NCBI GenBank assembly: GCA_903858965.1
Contig: CAIOKY010000059.1
Location: 1-37,400, forward strand
Length of the DNA stretch: 37,400 bases
Direction: 5' to 3'
Origin: an uncultured Nitrosomonadales bacterium
Lineage (GTDB): Bacteria; Pseudomonadota; Gammaproteobacteria; Burkholderiales; Gallionellaceae
Below the pieces are notes generated by a model that did not search any database, was not told where the DNA came from, and saw nothing but the letters and a program-made list of their open reading frames with translations. Each line of letters starts with the position of its first letter. Positions within the stretch are counted from its first letter, which is position 1. Shown here in pieces: positions 14,163 to 24,166 of this stretch. Both the position numbers and the translations under genes were made by a program.

Positions 14163-16314
14163 GCCGGTTTGCCATCCAGCGCTGCAAATGTGCCCGTGCC
14201 GCTTCGGGAAAATCGCGCAGCAATTCGTCGGCGGCTTGTCGCGCGAGATTCAATAAGTCTTCATCGGCGCTAATGTCGGCAAAGCGCAACATCGCAACGC
14301 CGCTTTGTCGTGCGCCTAACAATTCGCCGGGGCCGCGCAACAGCAAATCCTGTTGCGCAATGGCAAAGCCGTCGTTGCTTTCGAAAATAATTTTCAGGCG
14401 CGCCCGCGCGAGTTCGGAGAGCGGGCGCTGATACAACAGGATGCACAGGCTTTGCGCCGCGCCGCGCCCAACCCTGCCGCGCAGTTGATGCAACTGTGCC
14501 AGCCCCATGCGCTCGGCATGGTCGATCACCATCAGGCTGGCGTTCGGCACATCCACGCCAACCTCAATAACGGTGGTGGCAACCAGCAATTGCAATTCAT
14601 TGGCCTTGAACGCGGCCATCACGCCTGCTTTCTCGGCGTTATCGAGCTTGCCGTGCACCAAGCCAGTATTTAATTCGGGGAAAGTGGCGCGCAACATTTC
14701 GTACGTCTCTATTGCGGTTTGCAATTGAAGTATTTCCGATTCGTCGATCAGCGGGCACACCCAGTATGCCTGTTGCCCCACCATACAGGCGGCGCGCACC
14801 CGCTCTATCACCTCGTCGCGGCGTTCATCGCTGACCAGCTTGGTGATTACCGGCGTGCGGCCCGGCGGAAGTTCGTCGATGACCGACACATCCAGGTCGG
14901 CGTAATAACTCATCGCCAAAGTTCGGGGGATAGGTGTGGCGCTCATCATCAACTGATGGGGAATGATCCCAGAATCTACTGGGCCATCAATCTGCTTTGT
15001 CGTGTGCTCGCTCGATTCTCGTCTATCTTCGAGATATGCCTCGGCACTCACTGCGCGGCTTCGCGCATCTTGATGTGCTCGTGACGATTCTGGAACCATT
15101 CCCTTGCCTTTACCCTTGTTGCGAAGAGAGAGCCGTTGCTGCACGCCGAACTTGTGCTGTTCATCGACAATTGCCAGGCCGAGTTTATGAAAATTGATCT
15201 GCTGCTGGAACAGCGCATGCGTGCCGATCGCAAGCAGTGTTTCTCCGGATGCGATGTGTTCTGCAGCGAGCTGTTTGTCTTTTTTCTTCAGGCTGCCGGA
15301 CAGCCACGCGGGTTCGATGCCAAGCGGTTCCAGCCAGTCGCGCAGTTTGAGGTAATGCTGCTCGGCGAGTATCTCGGTGGGCGCCATCAGCGCGACCTGA
15401 TAACCGTTTTCAATCGCCTGCAACGCGGCCAGTGCCGCGACTATGGTCTTGCCGCTGCCGACATCACCGAGCAGCAGGCGCTGCATCGGATGAGATTGCG
15501 CAAGGTCACGGCTGATCTCGGCGAAGGTGCGCTGCTGAGCTCTGGTCAGCCTGAACGGCAGTGCTTTTATCAGGCGTGCCGTAAACTTTTCGCGGGCCGC
15601 AAGTTTGGGTGCGATACGTTTGCTGCGTTCGCTGTGATGCAAGCGCATCGACAATTGTTGCGCCAGTAATTCGTCAAATTTGATGCGCCGCCAGGCCGCG
15701 TGGCTGCGTTCTTCCAATGAATCTGCCGACGTCTCCGGAGAAGGGCAATGCAGCAGCCGAATGCTCTCTGCAAAGCCCGCCAGCTTTAATCTTTGCAGCA
15801 GTGCGTCCGGCAATGTTTCGCTCAACGGCAGTGTCTCGAGCGCATTGACGATCAGCTTGCGCAACAGGGGCTGCGCCAACCCCGCGGTGGTCGGATACAC
15901 CGGTGTGAGGCTTTGCTGCAGCGGTGTGTCGTCATCCACTGCGCGGCATTTCGGATGCACCATCTCCAGCGCGTAATGGCCCATACGCACTTCGCCGATC
16001 GCGCGTATCTGTTTGCCGACCGCGAGCTGTTTTTGTTGACTGGGATAAAAATTCAGGAAGCGCAGATACAGCTCTCCGCCATTATCTTCAAGGCGGCACA
16101 CCAACGTGCGGCGTGGACGGAAGGCGACCTCGCTGTGGGTGATGGTGCCTTGAACCTGCACGGTCTCGCCTGCTTGCACGGCGGCGATAGGCGCGAGATG
16201 GGTTTCGTCCTCGTAACGCAACGGCAAATGCAACAGCAGATCGGCGCGATGATGAATGCCCAGCCTGGCGAGTTTGGCCAGCGTGACGGGGGAGATTTTT
16301 GCCGGGGTACTCAA
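14143..16314 (-). CDS. recG: ATP-dependent DNA helicase RecG carrying an in-frame insertion
   Basis: The 723-residue product has a wedge/OB domain (about 1–160) and two helicase lobes. Visible motifs are Walker A GDVGSGKT (283–290), DEQH (384–387), SATPIPRT (458–465), ATTVIEVGVDVPNAS and the QLRGRVGRG arginine motif. RecG remodels stalled forks and Holliday junctions. Between motifs II and III, residues about 404–452 form a hydrophilic stretch that I do not recognise from RecG. It coincides exactly with a DNA segment bounded by inverted repeats. Removing it gives about 675 residues, close to the usual RecG length. The start appears to be TTG 16314, with no ATG or GTG in frame nearby and a poor ribosome binding site. 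It overlaps ubiC and lies 19 bases after the FMN-reductase stop. Confidence 0.95.
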   Translation of the reverse strand: MSTPAKISPVTLAKLARLGIHHRADLLLHLPLRYEDETHLAPIAAVQAGETVQVQGTITHSEVAFRPRRTLVCRLEDNGGELYLRFLNFYPSQQKQLAVGKQIRAIGEVRMGHYALEMVHPKCRAVDDDTPLQQSLTPVYPTTAGLAQPLLRKLIVNALETLPLSETLPDALLQRLKLAGFAESIRLLHCPSPETSADSLEERSHAAWRRIKFDELLAQQLSMRLHHSERSKRIAPKLAAREKFTARLIKALPFRLTRAQQRTFAEISRDLAQSHPMQRLLLGDVGSGKTIVAALAALQAIENGYQVALMAPTEILAEQHYLKLRDWLEPLGIEPAWLSGSLKKKDKQLAAEHIASGETLLAIGTHALFQQQINFHKLGLAIVDEQHKFGVQQRLSLRNKGKGKGMVPESSRAHQDARSRAVSAEAYLEDRRESSEHTTKQIDGPVDSGIIPHQLMMSATPIPRTLAMSYYADLDVSVIDELPPGRTPVITKLVSDERRDEVIERVRAACMVGQQAYWVCPLIDESEILQLQTAIETYEMLRATFPELNTGLVHGKLDNAEKAGVMAAFKANELQLLVATTVIEVGVDVPNASLMVIDHAERMGLAQLHQLRGRVGRGAAQSLCILLYQRPLSELARARLKIIFESNDGFAIAQQDLLLRGPGELLGARQSGVAMLRFADISADEDLLNLARQAADELLRDFPEAARAHLQRWMANRHDYLHV
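14959..14976 (+). repeat. terminal inverted repeat, left arm
   Basis: This is the left boundary of the element inside recG, pairing with 15086–15103. The two mismatches fall at positions 8 and 10 of the repeat. Similarity stops abruptly just inside and outside the arm. Confidence 0.7.
15086..15103 (-). repeat. terminal inverted repeat, right arm
   Basis: This is the right boundary of the element inside recG. Its reverse complement GGGAATGGTTCCAGAATC matches the left arm at 16 of 18 bases. Confidence 0.7.
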
Positions 16315-16333
16315 TTCAATATTGCGGATAGTT

Positions 16334-16876
16334 TCAAGCCGTCTGCTCGTCGCGGAATGTCACCACGGCGCGCGCAAGTGCGCGCCGTGCTTCGCGTATG
16401 GAAGCCGACATATCCGGCTCATCGTGGATTCCGTTTTCATCAAGCCTGGAACCGCGCACCGGCAGGACGATGGACGACTCCTCCACAACGCGTGCCGACA
16501 TCACGGTAACGATCTCCCTGAGCGATGCATGGGCGTGAACAGAAAGCGGTGACGCATTGAACAGTGCCACCGGCTTATTGATAAATGCCTCGCTGCTGAC
16601 CAGCCAATCAAGCGCATTCTTGAGCACGCCGGTGATGCCATGTGCATACTCAGGACTGGCAATGATGAGCGCGTCTGCGGCGATGATTCGGCTCCTTAAT
16701 GTGGCGACGGGGATCGGGTCCGTCTGTTCAATGTCGGGATTGAACAGCGGCAATTCTCCCAACCCCTGGAATAATTGCACCGATATCCCCGGCGGAGCCA
16801 AGCGCACTGTCGCACGCAGGAGCGCGGAGTTCAGCGAGGCTGCACGCAGGCTGCCCGAGATCGCAAGAAAATTCAT
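16334..16876 (-). CDS. NADPH-dependent FMN reductase family protein
   Basis: The 180-residue flavodoxin-like product has the phosphate-binding loop GSLRAASLNSALL (8–20) and the conserved SPEYAHGITGVLKNALDW. Both are hallmarks of the FMN_red family, which includes quinone, chromate and azo-dye reductases. It probably uses NAD(P)H to reduce quinones or other electrophiles by two electrons in the cytoplasm. The natural substrate is not evident. It sits between ridA and recG on the same strand, 39 bases after ridA and 19 before recG, so it probably belongs to that operon. Start ATG 16876 places the flavin loop at the N-terminus as expected. Confidence 0.88.
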   Translation of the reverse strand: MNFLAISGSLRAASLNSALLRATVRLAPPGISVQLFQGLGELPLFNPDIEQTDPIPVATLRSRIIAADALIIASPEYAHGITGVLKNALDWLVSSEAFINKPVALFNASPLSVHAHASLREIVTVMSARVVEESSIVLPVRGSRLDENGIHDEPDMSASIREARRALARAVVTFRDEQTA

Positions 16877-16915
16877 CGTGCCCGATCTGCAATAAAAATA
16901 ATTGGCGCAAGCAAC

Positions 16916-17302
16916 TCAGTCCTGTACGACCAGCACACCGTCCATCTCCACCAGCGCGCCGCGTGGCAACGCGGCAACGCCCACTGCAGCGCGTGCCGGA
17001 TAGGGCTGGCGAAAATAGCTGGCCATGATCTCGTTCACCTTGGCGAAATGACCAAGGTCGGTGAGATACACGTTCAGCTTCACCAGATCATCAAAGCTGC
17101 TGTCGGCGGCGCTGGATACCGCGCGCAGATTCTGGAATACACGATGTATCTGCGCCTCGATACCTTCCACCATCTGCATGGTGCTTGGATCCAGCCCGAT
17201 CTGGCCGGATAGATACACTGTTTCACCGACACGCACGGCTTGCGAATAAGTGCCGATTGCGGTCGGCGCATCTGGGGTCTGGATGATTTTTTTGCCTGGC
17301 AT
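16916..17302 (-). CDS. ridA: RidA-family enamine/imine deaminase
   Basis: The 128-residue product matches RidA in length and sequence. Arg104 (YPARAAVG) and Glu119 (LVEMDG) correspond to the substrate-binding Arg105 and catalytic-site Glu120 of the E. coli protein. The signature PRGALVEMD and the N-terminal [11 protein letters not shown] are present. RidA trimers hydrolyse reactive 2-aminoacrylate formed by PLP enzymes and so protect them. AAGGAG precedes ATG 17302. A ridA gene just upstream of recG is, from memory, common in betaproteobacteria. Confidence 0.94.
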   Translation of the reverse strand: MPGKKIIQTPDAPTAIGTYSQAVRVGETVYLSGQIGLDPSTMQMVEGIEAQIHRVFQNLRAVSSAADSSFDDLVKLNVYLTDLGHFAKVNEIMASYFRQPYPARAAVGVAALPRGALVEMDGVLVVQD

Positions 17303-17371
17303 GGGTTGCTCCTTGAAATGAGTCCGCGCCTATTCGGCGCGGGCGTTTGTCACCTTACGGATTATAGCCGC

Positions 17372-19030
<1,659 letters not shown>

Positions 19031-19078
19031 TCAACGGTATCTTACCACTGCTGCACCGGAATTCAGCCTGCCAATCCC

Positions 19079-19091
19079 GTGGATGATCCAC
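19079..19091. promoter_or_regulatory. perfect 13-bp palindrome between pgm and barrel-protein gene
   Basis: GTGGAT-G-ATCCAC is a perfect odd-centred palindrome in the divergent intergenic region, 76 bases before pgm and 83 before the barrel-protein gene. The shape suits a dimeric repressor site, but no regulator is identified. Confidence 0.25.
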
Positions 19092-19173
19092 TTTCCCGAA
19101 TGACCGCTGGGACTTCGATCCTATTGACGCCGCATCATCCCGGGCTTACATTCACTCACGAGCGAGACAAGCA

Positions 19174-19782
19174 ATGAAAAATATCTCAACGATCATTCTG
19201 GCCCTCTCCTTGATACCCGCTGCACACGCAGTCGAAATCGCACCGTTGACCGGCCACCGCTACGGAGGCAGCTTCGAGGATGCAAACACCGCAGCCAAAT
19301 TCGAGGTTGGGGATGCGGCTACCTACGGATTGATACTCGACTTCGATTCAGAACCGGACAAACAGATCGAAATATTCCTGAGCCGCCAGACCACGCAAAT
19401 GACGACTCCCGGAATATTCACGGGCAGCCCGTTGTTTGATCTCACGATTGATTACTACCACATCGGCGGGCTGTATATGTTGCCGGAAGACGGATCGGTG
19501 CCTCCCTTCGTGCACCCTTTCGTCTCTGGTACATTCGGCCTAACGCGCATGACCCCGAAACATTCTGACCTGACTACGGAGAACCACTTATCGCTTTCGC
19601 TCGGCGGCGGCGCCAAATTTTTCCTGGCCAGGAACCTCGGATTACGATTTGATGTACGCGGTATCTACACGATGCTGAATGGCGACACATCTATCTTCTG
19701 TTCCGGTGGTTGTACCATCAAGGTTAACGGCACCGGCTTTGTGCAAATGGAAGCCGGTGCAGCTCTGGTGATGCGCTTTTAA
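19174..19782 (+). CDS. outer-membrane beta-barrel protein
   Basis: The 202-residue product starts with a clear Sec signal peptide (MKNISTIILALSLIPAAHA, cleavage expected after Ala19). The mature part alternates polar and hydrophobic residues in short strands, with aromatic girdles, and ends in Phe after ALVMRF, as outer-membrane barrels do for Bam recognition. The layout resembles the 8-stranded OmpA/OprF-like barrels. A CSGGC pair near residue 173 may form an extracellular-loop disulfide. No specific function can be assigned. The ribosome binding site is weak. It is divergent from pgm and 147 bases upstream of rpiA. Confidence 0.8.
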   Translation: MKNISTIILALSLIPAAHAVEIAPLTGHRYGGSFEDANTAAKFEVGDAATYGLILDFDSEPDKQIEIFLSRQTTQMTTPGIFTGSPLFDLTIDYYHIGGLYMLPEDGSVPPFVHPFVSGTFGLTRMTPKHSDLTTENHLSLSLGGGAKFFLARNLGLRFDVRGIYTMLNGDTSIFCSGGCTIKVNGTGFVQMEAGAALVMRF

Positions 19783-19929
19783 TCCGCCCCGACAATTGGA
19801 TGGGAATGCAAAAAGCCGCCCTTTCTATTATTGACCGGGGCTCTGTCACATGAGCAAAACTCCCCAAACTTTTCAATTCCTGCAATAATTGCGGGTGCGA
19901 ATCAATAATATCGAAAGTGGGCATATAGA

Positions 19930-20592
19930 ATGATGAATCAGGATGAACTGAAACGTGCGGTCGCCAAGGCCGCGATTGAATATGTGCCGGCTGATTGCAT
20001 CGTCGGCGTGGGTACCGGTTCCACCGCCAATTTTTTCATCGATGAGTTGGCCAGGATCAAGCACAAAATACGCGGCGCAGTGGCCAGCTCGGAAGCTTCG
20101 GCCAAGCGTTTGCAGGGCCATGGCATCGAGGTGCTATCCCTGAACGACGCGGGCAGCCTGCCGGTATATGTGGACGGCGCCGACGAGATTACGCGCCACC
20201 TGCACATGATCAAGGGCGGCGGCGGCGCGCTGACACGCGAAAAGATCGTCGCGGCAGCCAGCAAGAAGTTCATCTGCGTGTGCGATGCCAGCAAGCTGGT
20301 GGATGTACTGGGCAAGTTCCCGCTGCCGATCGAGGTGATCCCGATGGCGCGCAGTTCGGTGGCGCGCCAGCTGGTCGCGCTGGGCGGACAGCCGAAATTG
20401 CGCGAGGGCTTCACCACCGACAATGGCAACATCATCATCGATGTGCATGGGCTGGACATCATGAATCCGGTGGAGCTGGAATCCACGCTGGATCACATCG
20501 CCGGCGTGGTCACCAACGGTTTGTTCGCGCGCCGGGGTGCCGATGTGCTGCTGCTCGGCACCCCGGAAGGCGTGAAGACGATGAGGGTTTAG
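19930..20592 (+). CDS. rpiA: ribose-5-phosphate isomerase A
   Basis: The 220-residue product matches RpiA in length. The conserved phosphate-binding [13 protein letters not shown] (26–38), VYVDGADEI (79–87) and the lysine-containing [12 protein letters not shown] are all present, followed by FICVCDASK and [11 protein letters not shown]. It interconverts ribose-5-phosphate and ribulose-5-phosphate in the pentose phosphate pathway and, in autotrophs, the Calvin cycle. Two ATG codons stand in tandem (19930 and 19933), and the start between them is uncertain. It is co-directional with phoU, 81 bases upstream of it. Confidence 0.96.
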   Translation: MMNQDELKRAVAKAAIEYVPADCIVGVGTGSTANFFIDELARIKHKIRGAVASSEASAKRLQGHGIEVLSLNDAGSLPVYVDGADEITRHLHMIKGGGGALTREKIVAAASKKFICVCDASKLVDVLGKFPLPIEVIPMARSSVARQLVALGGQPKLREGFTTDNGNIIIDVHGLDIMNPVELESTLDHIAGVVTNGLFARRGADVLLLGTPEGVKTMRV

Positions 20593-20673
20593 AGGGGCGG
20601 TATTACCGGTTGTCATTTTCTCTTCACATTTATCGCATATCCTGCACAGTTGCACAATTTTAAGGATTACATC

Positions 20674-21381
20674 ATGACCAGCAGTGACCATATTTCCCGT
20701 CAGTTCGATGCCGATCTCGAGGCCATCCGGGCTCACGTGCTGCAGATGGGCGGCTTGGTGGAAAGCCAGATCAAGAGCGCCATCGAATCTCTCGTCAACA
20801 GCGATGTCGCGCTGATGACACGCGTGATCAATGACGACCACCGTGTCAACGCGATGGAAGTGAAGATAGACGAAGCGTGCAGCCAGGTTATCGCGCGCCG
20901 CCAGCCGGCAGCCGGCGATCTGCGCCTGGTGATGGCCGTGATCAAGACCATCACCGATTTGGAACGCATCGGCGACGAGGCCGAAAAGATCGCGCGCATG
21001 GCCAAGTTGCTGTCGCAAAAGCAGGGACTCGCTATCCCGCGTTATCAGGAGATCAAGCATGCCGCAGAAATCGCCCTGGATATGTTGCGCAAATCACTGG
21101 ATGCCTTCGCACGCCTCGATGTGGTAATGGCCGCACAGGTAGTGCGCCAGGACGACCAGGTGGACGAAGAGTTTCGCGCCATCATGCGCTACCTGATCAC
21201 GTTCATGATGGAAGACCCTCGCACCATTTCCACTTCGCTGGAAATATTGTTCGTCGCAAAAGCGATTGAGCGCATCGGCGACCATGCCAAGAACATGTCC
21301 GAGTATGTCATCTACATGGTCAAGGGACGCGATGTCCGCCACATTACCATTGATGAAATCGATGAAGAAATCCAGAAATAG
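20674..21381 (+). CDS. phoU: phosphate-signalling protein PhoU
   Basis: The 235-residue product is all-helical with two PhoU repeats (about 20–110 and 125–215). The first carries ERIGDEAEKIARMA and the second ERIGDHAKNMSEYV, the metal-binding signature helices. PhoU couples the Pst phosphate transporter to the PhoR/PhoB system and keeps the Pho response off when phosphate is plentiful. ATG 20674 follows AAGGAT; the frame extends to 20650 without a better start. No pst genes or obvious Pho box are close by. It overlaps ppx by one base, consistent with joint control of phosphate and polyphosphate. Confidence 0.96.
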   Translation: MTSSDHISRQFDADLEAIRAHVLQMGGLVESQIKSAIESLVNSDVALMTRVINDDHRVNAMEVKIDEACSQVIARRQPAAGDLRLVMAVIKTITDLERIGDEAEKIARMAKLLSQKQGLAIPRYQEIKHAAEIALDMLRKSLDAFARLDVVMAAQVVRQDDQVDEEFRAIMRYLITFMMEDPRTISTSLEILFVAKAIERIGDHAKNMSEYVIYMVKGRDVRHITIDEIDEEIQK

Positions 21382-22874
21382 TGCAGCAACAACCGATACT
21401 CGCCGCTGTTGACCTGGGTTCGAACAGCTTCCGGTTACAGGTCGCGCGCGTCGAGGGTGACCAGCTATATATGCTGGACGAATTGCGCGAACCGGTGCGG
21501 ATGGCCGCCGGGCTCACTGCTGATAAATACCTGAATGCCGAGGTACAGCAACGCGCCCTGGCAGCGCTCGGACGATTCGCCGAGCGCTTGCGCGACCTGC
21601 CGAGCGATGCAGTGCGCGCGGTCGGCACCAACTCGTTTCGCGTCGCAAAAAATGCCGCTGACTTTATCCCCCAGGCCGAACATGTCTTGGGGTTTCCGAT
21701 CGAGGTCATCGCCGGACGCGAAGAGGCACGCCTGATCTATCTCGGCGTTGCGCATGGTTTGCCGCCAGCAAAAGAACCTCGCCTGGTGATCGATATCGGC
21801 GGCGGTTCCACCGAATGCATCATCGGCACCGGACTCAGGCCGCTCAAACTGGAAAGCCTGTACATGGGCTGCGTCAGTTTCAGCACCCGGTATTTTCCCG
21901 ACGGGAAAATCACCAAACAGAATCTCAAGCAGGCCGAACTCGCTGCGCGCAATGAATTCCTGGCCATTGCTGCGGATTACAAAGGGCAATGGCAGCACGC
22001 CTTCGGCTCATCCGGCACCGCCAAAGCCATCGCAGAAATCATGGAGTTGAACGGCTACAGCAAGAACGGCATCACCCGCGAGGGACTGGAAAAGTTGCGT
22101 GTCCATCTGCTGGATGCCGGCGATGTGCAGAAATTATCGTTGCAAGGTTTGCGCCCGGACCGGATACCCGTACTCGCTGGCGGCTTTTCAATCATGTACG
22201 CGGCATTCTGCGAACTGGACATTGCACGCATGGATGCCGCACTGGGCGCTTTGCGCGAAGGCGTGTTATATGATTTGTGGGGACGGTTTCACAACCAGGA
22301 TGTGCGCGAAGTGACGGTGCAGCAATTCATGCAGCGTTATCACGTCGATACAAAACAAGCCGGGCGTGTAACAAAGCTGGCGCAGGCATTAGCGCAGCAA
22401 TTCCTCGGCAACGAGAACGTTTCCGACAGCATAAACGGGGACACCGCGCTACACTTGCTCGGCTGGGCAGCCAGTCTGCACGAGATCGGCATCAGCGTCG
22501 CGCACAGCGGTTATCACAAACACACCGCCTACATCCTCGCCAACGCCGACATGCCCGGCTTTTCGAAAAAAGAGCAGGCACGCCTGAGCCGCATGACGCT
22601 GGCACAGCGCGGCAATCTGGGCAAATTGCAAGGTCAATTGAAAGATGCGGTGGATTATGTGCTGGCGATGAGCCTGCGACTGGCGGTGCTGTTCTATCGC
22701 AATCGCAGCGACAGCAGCCTGCCTGTTTTGCACGGGCGGTTCAGCGGCACCAAATTCCATCTCGCTGTGGACCCTGACTGGCTGGCACAGAATCCGCTCA
22801 CCGAAACTGCCCTGCTGGATGAAGTGAAGCAGTGGAAAACTTTGGGTATGAATTTGCAAGTACTGGCGGAGTGA
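21381..22874 (+). CDS. ppx: Ppx/GppA exopolyphosphatase family phosphatase
   Basis: The 497-residue product begins with a GTG that overlaps the phoU stop as TAGTG. The N-terminal ASKHA-type ATPase fold shows AVDLGSNSFRLQVARV (phosphate-binding loop), a second loop DIGGGSTECIIG near residue 140 and the conserved GSSGTAKAIAEIM. A C-terminal HD-like helical region follows (about 310–490). Members either remove terminal phosphates from polyphosphate or hydrolyse pppGpp. The pairing with phoU favours the polyphosphate role. Translational coupling to phoU is inferred from the overlap. Confidence 0.93.
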   Translation: MQQQPILAAVDLGSNSFRLQVARVEGDQLYMLDELREPVRMAAGLTADKYLNAEVQQRALAALGRFAERLRDLPSDAVRAVGTNSFRVAKNAADFIPQAEHVLGFPIEVIAGREEARLIYLGVAHGLPPAKEPRLVIDIGGGSTECIIGTGLRPLKLESLYMGCVSFSTRYFPDGKITKQNLKQAELAARNEFLAIAADYKGQWQHAFGSSGTAKAIAEIMELNGYSKNGITREGLEKLRVHLLDAGDVQKLSLQGLRPDRIPVLAGGFSIMYAAFCELDIARMDAALGALREGVLYDLWGRFHNQDVREVTVQQFMQRYHVDTKQAGRVTKLAQALAQQFLGNENVSDSINGDTALHLLGWAASLHEIGISVAHSGYHKHTAYILANADMPGFSKKEQARLSRMTLAQRGNLGKLQGQLKDAVDYVLAMSLRLAVLFYRNRSDSSLPVLHGRFSGTKFHLAVDPDWLAQNPLTETALLDEVKQWKTLGMNLQVLAE

Positions 22875-23042
22875 TCATACTTGATGGGCAAGTCTCCGTC
22901 CTAGAATATCCGCAATAATTAACATATCGCCTGCATCAAAGTAACCGGCTCACGCTGAACTTACCTGCATGGTCAGGCCCGTGCAAGCACAAGCCGAGCA
23001 CCAGGAAAATTTACGTTTCTACATGTTTTGGTATAACAAACT

Positions 23043-24023
23043 TCAGCGATACATCGCACATTTTACGCCTGCGTTATAGCTATTCCCATCACGTTGAGAC
23101 ATTTGCTGGTTCATGCAGCTCCAATATTGCTTTTCTTTCATTATCCTTAAATTTTCAGCTTGATCTTGCTGTGCCTTCTGCCTTTGCTCGTCTGCTTGCA
23201 TACGGCTTTCCTGCATCAATCTCTGCTGCTCAAGATTCTGGTCATTTGTTCTGGCCCGAAACTCCATGTCTTGATTTTGCCTTTCTGCGGCAAGCCTTAA
23301 TTGTTCAGCCCTAAAATCTATATCAGCCTGTGTCTTCATTTGCGTAACGTCAGAAATTGTGTGTAACGCCTCTTTCTGTAATCCGTTGCCATTCCGCTCC
23401 TTCAGATAATTGAGTCCTAGATATCCGACAAGAACCAACGACAAGACACCGATAATCACCGACATCTTGCTTGACTCCCACCATGAATATCCGCTGTATA
23501 TCTCCTCTGCGGCATAGGATTGATGGGGTTTCGATGAATTAGATATGCTGTCCAGAAGCTTGCGGTCATATTGTTCGCGCAGGCTGGGGTTGCTCAATGT
23601 ATCTTTGGCGTATTTGAATTCTGCCGGACTAATGCCGGTACCTGCCAGATTTGTCGACTCCAAATCCCCAATGGCTGTTGCAATTACAGCATCGCTCGCA
23701 TCCGGTTGAAGCTTGAGGGTCGAGTACAAACTATGCTTCCCTTGATTTAATAGCTTTTTCGACAATTCGCTACGTATTCGCCACAATCCATCATCCTTGG
23801 ATTTCATCACGACCCCTATGCCCGCGCTACCAGTAGGTACAAGGGGTTGGGGAGGTTGTATTGAAGATTTTATCAGCTCTAGAAATCTTAAACGAATGTA
23901 AGCGGCTTCCGTCTTATCCGGATCTCCTCCAGCCGTTTCTTTAGCCTGTATCCACAGCGCAGTATCTATGTTCTTGGTCTTTAACTCATCAGCAATTATT
24001 TTGTAGACTTCCTTATCCGACAT
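23043..24023 (-). CDS. unrecognised membrane protein with J-like domain and coiled coil
   Basis: This 326-residue product is not recognised as a named protein. A short helical N-terminal module (about 1–52) contains IDTALWIQA and AAYIRLRFLEL. Residues about 99–157 look like a J domain (LYSTLKLQPDASDAVIATAI ... LSNPSLREQYDRKLLD) but lack the HPD tripeptide needed to stimulate DnaK. One transmembrane helix follows (about 187–207), then a Gln/Glu/Arg-rich coiled coil (about 230–300) and a C-terminal tail with Cys303 and Cys322. AAGGAA stands before ATG 24023; an upstream frame to 24149 has no ribosome binding site. It is AT-richer than its neighbours and lies alone between ppx and the polysaccharide cluster. 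Confidence 0.78.
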   Translation of the reverse strand: MSDKEVYKIIADELKTKNIDTALWIQAKETAGGDPDKTEAAYIRLRFLELIKSSIQPPQPLVPTGSAGIGVVMKSKDDGLWRIRSELSKKLLNQGKHSLYSTLKLQPDASDAVIATAIGDLESTNLAGTGISPAEFKYAKDTLSNPSLREQYDRKLLDSISNSSKPHQSYAAEEIYSGYSWWESSKMSVIIGVLSLVLVGYLGLNYLKERNGNGLQKEALHTISDVTQMKTQADIDFRAEQLRLAAERQNQDMEFRARTNDQNLEQQRLMQESRMQADEQRQKAQQDQAENLRIMKEKQYWSCMNQQMSQRDGNSYNAGVKCAMYR

Positions 24024-24166
24024 TTTAAATTCCTTCAAAGCTGCGCCATTCGAGAAAACAATTACCCCATCCAGGAAGCATGGAAAGTTATAAATGCATA
24101 ACAATACACTAGCAGCTAATTTTTCATATTGCCAGAATAAAATCGTCACTACTACAAACTAGTCGC

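Larger units (their letters stand above)
14959..15103. mobile_element. MITE-like palindromic element inserted in recG
   Basis: The 145-bp segment begins with GGGAATGATCCCAGAATC (14959–14976) and ends with GATTCTGGAACCATTCCC (15086–15103). The ends are inverted copies with 16 of 18 positions matching. Inside are further palindromes: TGCGCG/CGCGCA (15052–15067), CATC/GATG (15066–15075) and TCTCG/CGAGA (15017–15034). It encodes no transposase. Read in the recG frame it has no stop codon and adds about 48 residues between helicase motifs II and III. No clear target-site duplication is visible and no second copy was noticed in this window. The assignment rests on structure alone. Confidence 0.6.

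Noticed and set aside
14959-15103. Intein, or frameshift/pseudogene, in recG
   Set aside because: At about 48 residues with no splicing motifs it is far too small for an intein. The frame stays open and all helicase motifs on both sides are intact.
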